NCBI GenBank assembly: GCA_016709845.1
Contig: JADJMA010000006.1
Span: 1 to 64,000 of the forward strand
Direction of reading: 5' to 3'
DNA length: 64,000 bases
Source: Flammeovirgaceae bacterium
GTDB taxonomy: Bacteria; Bacteroidota; Bacteroidia; Cytophagales; Cyclobacteriaceae
Positions 30,529-40,171 of this stretch are shown in pieces. The stretch's first letter is position 1. Each line of letters begins with the position of its first letter. Under the pieces are notes generated by a model. The model made no database searches, was not told the DNA's origin, and worked only from the letters and a program-made list of their open reading frames with translations. A program made the translations under genes and the position numbers.

Positions 30529-31422
30529 TTAACTGATTATTTTAGTACGTATGGAATTGGTAATATTTTTTATCTCCTCAATATTTTGTGAAGTAATGTC
30601 AATGGTCGTGGTACTGTTATCCTTAATTACAGCAACGCCATCAATAACCTCCATGGTTGATTCTTTGTACGAATAGTTGATATGGATTTTATCATAGGCT
30701 ACCTTCAATTGTTCCAGGTCAGTTAGCAAGCCCGCCATATTGGTATCACTTTGATAAAGGAGAAGAGCAAAAGGATTTGTTCAAGAATAATTTTTTGTTC
30801 ACCAATCTTTTCCTGAAGTTCTTTATTGTCAGGATTTACAGCAGCTGTTTGACAGGTTATCTGCATGGCTTCCAGCCATCCTCCGGTAAGCAAGAGTACG
30901 CTTAGATTGTCGCGACTTTGCGATTGAAGATAATGATTGATTTGATTGAAGTTCATGGTTGTTATCAATAGCAACGAATCAAGGTTTTTGCTGTTGGCAG
31001 CGAGCCGGCCAATTGTTTCTACATCAAAAATTGTCAATGTTCAACTCATCAGCCAATGATTTGATAGAGCTGATGTATTTAATGCCATCTTGATTCTTTC
31101 CGAAAATATTCGTGTAGCCCAGATCGGTACCATAAACACCCAGGTTCAATGCTTTTTTATAATTGCTATTGTATTTGGGTAAGTTCGCTGATGAATTCAG
31201 CATGACGGAGTTATACTTGGAGCCAGACTCTTTCAGTAGTACGGAAATTTCGAGGGGGCTCGGAATTTGTTCCAATATGGCATTGATTACCTGTTCATCA
31301 ACGCCTTTGCCAGCTGATTTTGCTGAATCAAGGCTTTGTTGAAAAGCTTGTTCATCGGGCTTCTTGCCAGAGCCACAGCTTACAAGCAGGGCAGCCAGAA
31401 CGGCTAGTACAATAATTCTCAT
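30529..31422 (-). CDS. Conserved-looking lipoprotein of unknown function, two frameshifts
   Basis: ATG at 31422 opens MRIIVLAVLAALLVSCGSG, a lipobox signal. Three frames (31422-31024, 31037-30723, 30738-30529) join into one ~300-residue protein; breaks are near 31030 and 30750. The body is helical (DEQAFQQSLDSAKSAGKGVDEQVINAILEQIP, NYKKALNLGVYGTDLGYTNIF, LLLTGGWLEAMQITCQTAA), with no catalytic motif. The phrase ALNLGVYGTDLGY and a helix-rich C-terminus are all I can use to describe it. It lies 65 bp after the ABC transporter and 20 bp before the secreted protein gene on the same strand, so it likely works at the membrane with the transporter. Confidence 0.75.
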
Positions 31423-31487
31423 AGCAGTATTTTGAGTATATACAAAAATAAGAATTCGGGATTCCCAACCAAAAGCCAGAAGTGTCC

Positions 31488-34435
31488 TTATTTCTTGATA
31501 GAAAGGCTGAAATTACTGAAAAGGCCAACAAACTTGCGTAACCACTCAAAGTATAGTGCCAGATAAAAAAAGAGGGTTAATGACCAGATGACCAGTAGAT
31601 TAAAGAGAAAGTACTAATCGTAGTACCCAGTAAGTTTTTCTCAGCTATGAAAAAAGGTGCTCGGTAGTCCATCATAGCGAGGCTTTGGGGATTGAAAAAC
31701 CGGATTAATGATTTGGATAAGATTGCCTTGGTATTCCATGATCCGTTCTTTAGTACTGGTATTTTTTACAAGGTCGGATAGGCTTTCATTATAGTAGCTG
31801 TTTTTCTCTTGTTGGATATCAAAGCCATTGGCTTCATAAAAGGCCATTTTCTTTTCAACCAATTCTGTATTGACGTTGTAGATTTTTTGATAATGCTTTT
31901 CATACGCATCAAAGTAACGATCAAGTTCATTTCCAATTTTCTCCGTATATCCATCTTTTACGAATACTTCTATTAAATTATTTTGGGACAAGCCTGTCGT
32001 GAACTTTTCATTTTTTAATTCCTTGTAGATGATTTGTTTGCTGATCTGTACTAATTTTTGAATGGAGTCATTGGCTGGATTAAGGTGATCCAGAAGAAAA
32101 TGATTTCTCTTTTGTAATTCGTCTGCCAGGTAGGCGGATTTAAAATCAGCATCGGCCTCTTCACGCTCATAGTCAAAGTATGACTTTTGAAATTCGTTAT
32201 TTTTAAATTGATAAACGGCCATAGCTTCATAAGCCCAGCGTGAGGTCATCAGGTCGGCCACCACCGGAACTTTACCTTTTGTACTTAATAGATCGTTTAG
32301 TTTATCAAAATCAAAAAGCACCCCGCTTAAAATCATTTGCGGAATAAGCAGGAGAGGGATTAATACATATACGGTGACGGCTGAATTGAACGCAGAGGAA
32401 ATATTAAGTCCAATGACATTGGCAAAACACGAAGTTGTGAAGAGAATTAACCAAAATGCCCACGTCATGCCCTGGATTTCCAAAATCAAATTACCCACCG
32501 CTATGAAAGTAAACGTTTGAATGGCCGACAGTAAAAAAAGAATGCTGATTTTTGAGAGCAGGTAGCTATTCCAACTCAGGTTGAGAAACGATTCGCGTTT
32601 TAATATTTTTCGATCTCGAATAATTTCCTCTGCACTTACGGTGAGCCCCATAAATAAAGCTACAATGATCGGATATTGATGAGCAGATAAGGCTTGTTGC
32701 TAATCTTTGCCAGAAAATCCCGTGATGTAAAAATAAAAGTCTGTATGAGCTTCGAGGGAATATGCAAGCTTTTAGGAGGGACTTCTTTTTCGTCTTCAAT
32801 GCGACTGGCTTTGAAGCGACTCCGATACATTTCATGCCATTGAATAGGCGTTACCTTTCGCTTGGTGGTAGATTGTCCATACTCATCCACCACTTTGGCT
32901 TCAATGATATTAAAAATTTGTTCGGGATTAACATTGCCGCATACTTCGCATTGCCCCCGGCCGCTGTCAACCTGGTTGGTTGCTTTCTTAAAATAAGTTA
33001 TCGCAGCTACTGGGTTTCCATAATAGATGGGGTAGCCGCCCGTATCCATCAAGATCATTTTATCAAACATCTTATAGATATCGGACGAGGGCTGATGGAT
33101 CACTAAAAAAATGAGTTTACCTTTTAATGAAAGCTCCTTCAATAAATCAATGACATTTTCTGAATCCCGTGAAGATAATCCCGAAGTGGGCTCGTCAAGA
33201 AATAGGATAGCCGGCTGCCGGATAAGTTCCAGAGCAATGTTTAGGCGCTTGCGTTGGCCTCCACTTATCGTCTTGTCAAGCACACTGCCAACTTTCAAAT
33301 CTTTACGTTGATCTAAACCCAGATCTTCCAATACTTTCAATACGCGAAAGTCTATCTCGATTGCAGTTAAATGGGCTAAACAAAGTCGGGCGTTATAGTA
33401 TAGATTTTGATAAACTGTAAGTTCTTCAATAAGCAGGTCATCTTGCGATACATAGCCAATCACGCCCTCCAGTTTCTGTTTATCCTTATGGATATCAAAC
33501 CCATTGATTTTAACTTTTCCTTTTTCGGATTTTTCCAGGCCGGCCATAATATTGAGAAGCGTGGTCTTACCGGCACCACTTGAGCCCATGATACCAATTA
33601 GTTTTCCGGGTCCCTCCGCAATTTTAACATCACGAATACCTACTACACCATTGTGAAATTTGAACTCATCAATAGTGGCAATGAAAGAAAGCTTGGTTGT
33701 TTGGATCTCTTCATTAAAATCAGCAATCAAGTCACTGTAGTAAAGCGCACCCCCATCAGGGGTTTTAATTGTACTGCCGTGTGAAAACAGATAAACCCGC
33801 TGTGGCTTCATGATGAACCCATTCAGGTTGTTCGTGTCTTCACCCAGGTATTTTACAAAATACATGCCCACGCTACTTATCCGCATAAAAACCAAGTGAC
33901 CTTCTACATGAGCATGAATATGCTTTTGGAGCGGTGTAATTCCTTCCGGTTTTATATCGGCAATAAGAATATCTGAAAAATTTAGTGTACTGATCTGGTC
34001 GGCTAAAACAAAACTTTCAATCAATTTATATTCATACTGTTCGATATTAAATACGGTTGATACCGTATTTACGATCTCCATGCGCTGAGGTGTAAAACTT
34101 TTATCAGAGCCTACCAGCTCTAAAATCTTAATCAACACAACTACCTTCTGCTTTTGCGTAAGCGTTTTATTTATCTTTTTACAGATGGCTAGTGTCTTAA
34201 GCGAATCTTTTACGGAGGTCAGTTTATTACTCTCGTCATCTTCGTGTTCACCCTGCTGCAAACTGTATCCTGAGATGGTATCGTAAAGTTGCAGATATTC
34301 GGCTACGGCTGCCTTTTCCAGTTCTTGTTGAAAGAAATCAGTAACAAATTGCCGCTCATTGTTGGAAACGCCACCATCTTGCTTGGTAATAATAGCCAAG
34401 AGTTGTGTTAGTGCTTTTAGAATTTCTTCACTCAT
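31488..34435 (-). CDS. TerB-like/FHA-like/ABC ATPase/ABC-2 permease fusion protein, frameshifts and apparent internal loss
   Basis: From ATG at 34435: residues 1-150 look like a TerB-type helical domain; residues ~165-245 (VFMRISSVGMYFVKYLGEDTNNLNGFI...HGSTIKTPDGGALYYSDLI) have the strand pattern of an FHA-like domain; an ABCG-type ATPase follows with Walker A GSSGAGKTT, Q-loop YVSQDDLL, signature SGGQRKR, Walker B ILFLDEPTSGL and H-loop VIHQPSSD, then a C-x-x-C-G-N-V-N-P-E-Q motif. The frame breaks near 32670 after LLINI and resumes at IIVALFMGLTVSAEEIIRDR, so about 40 residues with the first membrane helices seem lost. ABC-2 helices and a large soluble loop follow; after another break near 31645 the true C-terminus (LALYFEWLRKFVGL) ends at 31488. 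Confidence 0.82.
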
Positions 34436-34476
34436 GGATTGTTAGAATCGAGGTGAGAGCTATTCAACAATTTAGA

Positions 34477-34839
34477 CTAATAGGGTTGAAAGTCGAACGG
34501 AATGGTAACGAGCTCGGCAAGTTCCTGACCCGATTCCTCCATGTCTTCATCATCTTCCAGAAATTGCCAAATAATTTTAGCTCCTTTAATTGTTTCAAGT
34601 GTCTTAAAAAGATCGAGCAATGAGCGGGCTGTTGCAGTATTATAATATTCAAATTTCAGACATAGCGAAGTGGTACTATTTGGCGATTTACTGTATGCCT
34701 TCATCCATTCCAGGGCTTGTTTAAACGTAGGCTCAGGGTCATCCGCCACAGATCTTCCTTCTATTAGAAAGATTTCTTTTTCCTTATCAAAATGAATGGC
34801 GGGCGTTAATTCGGTACCAGGTAGTTGAAGTGGTTGCAC
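34477..34839 (-). CDS. SiaC-like (DUF1987) regulatory phosphoprotein
   Basis: The 120-residue frame is intact, starting with GTG at 34839. It matches the DUF1987/SiaC family: LPGTELTPAIHFDKEKEIFLIEGRSVADDPEPTF, ALEWMKAY, LCLKFEYYNTATARSLLDLFKTLE and IIWQFLEDDEDMEESGQELAEL. In Pseudomonas SiaC, phosphorylation by SiaB and dephosphorylation by SiaA at Thr68 controls binding to its partner; here the NTAT stretch puts a Thr at residue 68. No SiaA, SiaB or SiaD gene is in the window. It lies 41 bp upstream of the transporter gene and 38 bp after cdd, so it is the regulatory-looking first partner of the ABC operon. Confidence 0.85.
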   Translation of the reverse strand: MQPLQLPGTELTPAIHFDKEKEIFLIEGRSVADDPEPTFKQALEWMKAYSKSPNSTTSLCLKFEYYNTATARSLLDLFKTLETIKGAKIIWQFLEDDEDMEESGQELAELVTIPFDFQPY

Positions 34840-34877
34840 GGAAATTAGTTTAATTTAAAAATTGATGAATATGAAGT

Positions 34878-35348
34878 TTAGCCATTTAGACTTTCTTTGG
34901 TAAATACAAAGGGAAGCAGTGAAACAGCGGAGGCACATTTTATCCATTGGTTATCTGGATGGTGCATCAATATTTCAAAAGGCTTATCCTGTCTTTCTTC
35001 GAACTCAGCCATTACCTGGCGGCAAGCCCCACAGGCAGATGCTGCGATAAGTTCTTTGTGATTTTTTTTATGCGCAACGATGGCAATTTTCATAATCTTT
35101 TTTCCAGGATGTTGCGATACGGCTGAATATAAAGCCACCCGCTCGGCACACATGCAAAGTGGGTAGGATGCGTTTTCCTGATTCGATCCGGTTACCAGTG
35201 TACCATCATCCAAAAGCAGGGCTGCGCCTACATGAAATTTTGAATAAGGAGCATAAGCCTGATTTGCAGCTTCCTTGGCTTTATGGATCAGATATTTTGT
35301 CTCGGTGTCAAGTTCATCGATTGATTTAAAAATCTCAAATCCCTTCAT
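34878..35348 (-). CDS. cdd: Cytidine deaminase
   Basis: An intact 156-residue zinc enzyme that deaminates cytidine and deoxycytidine in pyrimidine salvage. Seen: AYAPYSKFHVGAALLLDDG, the catalytic CAERVALYSA (Cys zinc ligand and proton-shuttling Glu) and ASACGACRQVMAEF (two more Cys ligands). This is the homotetrameric short type. It reads toward the SiaC-like gene and could be the first gene of a longer transcript, but a promoter within the 38-bp gap is possible as well. Confidence 0.95.
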   Translation of the reverse strand: MKGFEIFKSIDELDTETKYLIHKAKEAANQAYAPYSKFHVGAALLLDDGTLVTGSNQENASYPLCMCAERVALYSAVSQHPGKKIMKIAIVAHKKNHKELIAASACGACRQVMAEFEERQDKPFEILMHHPDNQWIKCASAVSLLPFVFTKESLNG

Positions 35349-35446
35349 ACGATGGGTGGTTTCACGAATTAGAAAGATAATAAACCTTCTTAAGGTTCGG
35401 AAATAATATCATCTAATTCACTTATTTTATGTTTTCTTTAAAATAT

Positions 35447-36782
35447 ATGGAACACAAAGATATACTTATTCTTGGTGCAGGCCGATCTTCCTCCTCACTA
35501 ATAACCTACTTATTACAGCGGGCCGAACAGCATCACTGGACGATTACTGTAGGCGACATTTCGTTGGCCCAGGCTAAGGATCGCATTGCCGGATTTGCCA
35601 ATGGCAAAGCCATAGAATTTAATATTGATAATAAGGAAGAAAGCCGAAAGGTCATTCAGTCCAATCATCTTGTTGTTTCGCTCTTGCCGGCCCACTTGCA
35701 TCCCATTGCTGCTTCCATTTGCCTTGATGAAGGAAAGCATTTTTTAACAGCCAGTTATGTATCGGAAGAAATGAAGTTGCTCGATGAGCGGGCAAAGCAA
35801 AAGAATCTGTTATTTCTAAATGAATGTGGATTAGATCCGGGTATCGATCATATGAGTGGCATGCAGGTGATTGATAAGATTAAAAATCAGGGCGGCATTC
35901 TTACTTCTTTCGAATCATTTACCGGAGGCTTAATTGCACCCGACACGGATCCGCAAAATCCATGGCGCTATAAATTCACTTGGAACCCGCGCAACGTGGT
36001 GATGGCAGGGCAGGGCACAGCAAAGTTCTTGCAAGAGGGTCAGTTCAAATTTATACCGTATCAAAGACTTTTTGCGCAAACAACCCCGGTGGTTGTTCCA
36101 GGCTTTGGCGATTACGAGGGGTATGCAAATCGTGATTCGTTAAAGTATTTGGAGACCTATGGGTTGCAAGGAATTAAAACTATGTTGCGCGGCACTTTAC
36201 GTAATAAAGGTTTTTGTAATTCATGGAATATATTGGTGCAATTAGGTTGTTGCGAGGACACGTATCCCATGGAAGGCGTAAGCACCCTGTCGCACCGGGA
36301 TTTTTTAAATTCTTTTCTTGCGTACCATCCATCCGATTCGGTAGAAGAAAAGATTTGTAAGGTTTTTAATTTAACACCGGGCAGTGATACGTTTGTTAAG
36401 CTTCAATGGAGTGGCTTCTTTTCAGACGAGTTGATAGGTATATCCAAGGGTACACCGGCTCAATTGCTGGAGCATATACTGAATAAAAGATGGCAGCAAG
36501 CAAGGCGATAAGGATTTGATTGTAATGTGGCACCGCTTTCGTTTTTTAAAAGATGGTGTTCAAAAAGAAATTCAGGCACATCTTATTGCAACCGGAGAAA
36601 ATGAAACGAATACAGCCATGGCCAAAACTGTGGGCTTACCGCTGGCCATTGCCACCAAGCTCTTACTGGAAGGAAAAATTAAAGCCAGAGGCGTAGTGAT
36701 GCCGGTATTGAAAGAAATTTATGATCCGGTGCTGAAAGAATTACAGGAATTCAACATCCGTTTAGTTGAGCGAGAATCTTAA
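35447..36782 (+). CDS. Saccharopine dehydrogenase-like oxidoreductase, one frameshift
   Basis: The start is ATG at 35447 (MEHKDILILGAGRSSSSLITYLL); another in-frame ATG at 35429 is possible. A Rossmann fold (GAGRSSSS, VGDISLAQAKDR, HLVVSLLPAHLHPIAASICL) is followed by the catalytic/dimer domain (NECGLDPGIDHMSGMQVID, SFESFTGGLIAPDTDPQNPWRYKFTWNPRNVVMAGQGTA). A break near 36510 is bridged to VMWHRFRF...TVGLPLAIATKLLLEGKIKARGVVMP, the usual end. About 440 residues. The family is the C-terminal half of lysine catabolism (saccharopine to aminoadipate semialdehyde) or a close relative. The stop overlaps that of the convergent acyltransferase. Confidence 0.88.
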
Positions 36783-37840
36783 GATCTTCGTAAGATTATA
36801 CTTAGTGGAAGCGATACAAAGTAAATAGCTGAGATAGCTGCTGACCCTGAGAGGAAAAAACAAATCCCGGTTTGAACGGTGTAGAAAAATGGGATCAGCA
36901 CTAATCCTGAGGCAAATTTCAAGGAACCAATAAATTGGGGGATCTTTTAACTTTCGTTCGCAGTATCCAACGAACAATAAGTGTGGGGAATATATGATTT
37001 ATCTTTTGATAAAGGTAAATGGGGTTTAACCATTTCGTGTTCTTGCGGGAGGTTTAGCTATAGCTTCTATTTCCGGATTTGCCTGATCGACCACCTTTTG
37101 ATCCGCCTTTAGTTGCTCTACCAGATCTTTTTTTATTTCTCGGTTTGCCTGAAAGTAGGCTAACCGCCTTTCATACTCGATCGGGATTGATATGGAGAAT
37201 CAAGGGATCAAAGGAATCGGCTGTTGTCTTAATTAGACTATCTATGTTTTCCTGTAATGTTTTGGATGGGTTGGCAATTTGATTTACTAAAAAAGGAGTT
37301 CCAAAACTTACCAGTACGCGAGAACGAAAATCACCATGCGAATCATATTGTAAGCCAACGGGAACAATCTTTACTCCCAGTTTCCAATTATTTTTTTCTT
37401 CTGCGGCCACGGCAATGCGCGCAAATCCTTTTTGAAGCGGGCGTAAGGACAATTGATCGTTGTGATTACCCTCGCCAAAAACCAAAAGACACTTACCTGT
37501 ATGTAAAAGGTTTGCGCAGGTTTCAATCATCTCATCATTTTTTCGAAGCGTACTAAAGCCATCGCGAAAACGATAGACAGGCAGCATGTGGATGATTGTT
37601 AAGAATTTGCGTACCAAGGGTTTTCTCAAAAACACCTGAGCGTGTTAGTGCCCAGGGTTTTCGATGTGAACTGCAAATCATAATTATGGCATCTAAAAAA
37701 GCATTTTGATGATTTGCTACAAAAATTACCGGCCCATCCGCGATAGGTGCGTATTTATGTATTTGCCAATGCCTGAAGTAAAATCGCAAGGCAAAGCGAC
37801 AATAATTTTTTAGTACGTGATAAATAATTTTTTGAATCAC
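36779..37840 (-). CDS. PlsC-type glycerol acyltransferase with C-terminal membrane domain, frameshifts
   Basis: ATG at 37840. The acyltransferase signature is VIFVANHQNAFLDAII (H-x4-D) with a second block LLVFGEGNHNDQLSLRPLQKGFARIA and KIVPVGLQYDSH. Breaks near 37625, 37185 and 37030 split it. Beyond the apparent stop at 37026 a third frame continues LYQKINHIFPTLIVRWILRTKVK and DPQFIGSLKFASGLVLIPFFYTVQTGICFF, then IYFVSLPLS, matching the membrane extension of Bacteroidota acyltransferases, and ends at 36779. It should acylate glycerol-phosphate lipids in the inner membrane. The start is 11 bp after the BASS transporter stop, so they form an operon. Confidence 0.83.
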
Positions 37841-37850
37841 ATTTTCACAA

Positions 37851-38794
37851 TCAAGATTGAACTATTTGTTGGGACGGCTTGCTTCGAAAAAAGGCAGCAA
37901 AAGCAAAACCAGAGATCAAATGCCAGACACCCCACCAGGCGGCTACAACGGCCATCGCTGTATTGCCGTCAAAGAAATTAAAAATTAGGATTAACCCCAA
38001 GCCTGAATTTTGAATACCTGTTTCGATGGCGACCGTCCGGTTTACAGCCTCATCATTCTTAAGGGCTGCGCTGAAAAAATAAGCACCTGCCAGGGCGCTT
38101 GAGTTATGAAGGAGAACAATCCAAAAAACCTGACTCAGGTTGGCTGCAAATCCTTCCTGATTGTTGATTACCGCAATGGCAATGAAGCTTGTGAGCATGA
38201 GCATCGAAATTATTCGGATAGGGCTCGAAATTTTTTGCTGAACGAGGGAAATCGTGCGGATACCCACATACCCAACACCAACGGTACAAGCAGGATGGAT
38301 ACCATGTTAATGATGAGTGAGGTGAAATCAATTTCAAAAGTACGGACCTCGGCAGCCAGCGAAGGCAACAACGAAGACCAAAAAAAGAAACTGACTGGAG
38401 TAATTATAAATGCTAACAAAGATGAAAAGGCCGTGAGGGTAACCGAAAGAGCCACATGACCGCGCGCAAGTTGCGAGAAGAAGTTAGAAACATTTCCTCC
38501 TGGGCAGCAGGCAACCAGCAACATCCCTAAGGCAATTCCCGGGCTAATGGGTAAAATAACTATTAGCAATACAGTGATGAGAGGGAGTAATATAAATTGT
38601 GAGAACAATCCGGTGGCAACTACCTTTTTCTGTTTTGCCAGTCCAACAAAATGAGACCACTTGATATCTAACGCAACACCAAACATGATAATGGCTAAAC
38701 AAATGTTAAGCGCATTAAGGCTGGCAGAAGAGAAATGAATAGCTACGGGTTCGGTAGACAAATCAATAAACTTTAAAGAAATTAATCCTGACAA
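37851..38794 (-). CDS. Bile acid:sodium symporter (BASS) family transporter, one frameshift
   Basis: About 310 residues with nine or so membrane segments. ALNICLAIIMFGVALDIKWSHF opens the family core, then VACCPGGNVSNFFSQLARG (first crossover helix motif) and, after a break near 38210, GAYFFSAALKNDEAVNRTVAIETGIQNSGLGL, where the E-T-G-x-Q-N motif is the sodium/substrate crossover site. Members move organic anions with sodium; the substrate is unknown. The N-terminus is uncertain: the frame opens with a TTG inside a hairpin and lacks an ATG. Confidence 0.88.
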
Positions 38795-38816
38795 TACTGA
38801 CGATGGCGTCAGTATT
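38793..38816. other. Perfect hairpin at the start of the BASS gene
   Basis: Ten-base arms (aatactgacg / cgtcagtatt) close an ATGG loop. It overlaps the first codon of the BASS frame, so it may control translation of that gene, or the real start lies elsewhere. No T-run follows, which argues against a terminator. Confidence 0.5.
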
Positions 38817-38907
38817 CGTCACCCAAAGGGCAAAATTATTATTAGCATTTATTGATAATAATAATTTTGGGATAAATATACAGGTTTCGGTTTAATCACA
38901 ATAATAT

Positions 38908-39366
38908 CTATTCTGTGCGATTGTTTTCGTACCAGGTATCAATTCCTAAATCGCCATCAAGGGCAGCGCTTACTGCGAGTTGGTCGCAGCGTTCATTTTC
39001 CGGATGGCCGGCATGGCCTTTTATCCAAACAAATTTTGGTTTATACCGATGATGAAGTGGGATATAGCGCTGCCACAAATCTTCATTTGCTTTTTTTGCA
39101 AAATTCTTTTTTTGCCAACCCCAAATCCATCCTTTCTCAACAGCATCTACCACATATTTTGAATCGGAATAAATGGTAACGGGAATCCCTAAACTTTTAA
39201 TTGCTTCCAGCCCGGCAATTACCGCTAATAGTTCCATGCGGTTGTTAGTCGTTAACCGAAAACCATCGGCAAGTTCTTTTACGTGTTGATTGAATTTTAA
39301 GATTGTACCATACCCACCAGGCCCTGGATTACCCTGCGCAGCGCCATCGGTATAAATCCGGATCAT
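38908..39366 (-). CDS. rnhA: Ribonuclease HI
   Basis: An intact 152-residue enzyme that cuts RNA in RNA/DNA hybrids. The catalytic acids are visible: Asp in IYTDGAAQGNPGPGGYG, Glu in TTNNRMELLAVIAGLEA, Asp in IYSDSKYVVDAV and a C-terminal Asp in NERCDQLAV; the basic handle is KGWIWGWQKKNF and the active-site His is in IKGHAGHPENE. Its ATG overlaps the stop of marC (ATGA), so the two are coupled. Confidence 0.96.
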   Translation of the reverse strand: MIRIYTDGAAQGNPGPGGYGTILKFNQHVKELADGFRLTTNNRMELLAVIAGLEAIKSLGIPVTIYSDSKYVVDAVEKGWIWGWQKKNFAKKANEDLWQRYIPLHHRYKPKFVWIKGHAGHPENERCDQLAVSAALDGDLGIDTWYENNRTE

Positions 39367-39932
39367 AGCGGAAATAAATTTGTTTTTAAAATCTTCACCG
39401 CTATGGCAAGTAGAATGACACCAAAGACTCTTCGCAAGATAGCAAAGCCAGTTTTGCCAATTACCCGTTCAAGCCAGGAAACGGATCGAAGGACGAGGTA
39501 AACAAAGACGAGGTTTACCAAAATGCCAATCAGTACATTTTGCACTTCATAAACAGCGCGCAGCGAAAGAATGGTGGTGAGGGTACCGGCACCCGCAATT
39601 AACGGAAAGGCAAGCGGCACAATTGATCCTGTGCCTTTTACTTCCGGATCATCTTTGATCAAGGTTATACCTAAAAGCATTTCCATGGCTACAATAAAAA
39701 TTACAATGGCTCCAGCTACTGCGAAGGAGGCTACATCCAAACCAAAAAGATTAAGAATGGATTGGCCAAGGTAAAGAAAGACCACCATCAGTACAGCCGA
39801 TATGAGTGTAGCCTTTTCTGCGTAGATTCTGCCTTCTCTCTTTTTTATCTGAATGATGAAGGGTACCGAGCCGATGATATCGATTACGGAGAAGAGAATA
39901 AGGGAGACCGAAAATATTTCTTTAAAATTCAT
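39363..39932 (-). CDS. MarC family integral membrane protein
   Basis: The start is taken as ATG at 39932 (MNFKEIFSVSLILFSVIDIIGSVPF), not the longer open frame, because it opens the first membrane helix. Six helices are seen, including VASFAVAGAIVIFIVAMEMLLG and IVPLAFPLIAGAGTLTTILSL, whose PLxxGAGT stretch is a family mark. MarC proteins are inner-membrane proteins with no firm function, and earlier claims of a multidrug resistance role were not upheld. The gene is intact and coupled to rnhA. The 239-bp gap upstream holds no recognisable feature. Confidence 0.9.
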   Translation of the reverse strand: MNFKEIFSVSLILFSVIDIIGSVPFIIQIKKREGRIYAEKATLISAVLMVVFLYLGQSILNLFGLDVASFAVAGAIVIFIVAMEMLLGITLIKDDPEVKGTGSIVPLAFPLIAGAGTLTTILSLRAVYEVQNVLIGILVNLVFVYLVLRSVSWLERVIGKTGFAILRRVFGVILLAIAVKILKTNLFPL

Positions 39933-40171
39933 AGTAAAAATTGAGGGCGTAAAGTTAGCAGAATTTTGGTTGTTGGGGTGGCGAGGATTGTGATTGTTCT
40001 TAATATAATGCAACCATCTCGGTTGTGCTCTCTCTACTTGTTAAAGTCCTTTGTTAAATCGAAACCCCGACAAGGGTGAGAGGAGGAAGTATTTATAATA
40101 AATCACTTATTTTTATCCCGCAGTTGTTGCCCAAATTTGAAATGTATGCCAGCTATGCGAAGGATTAAAGT

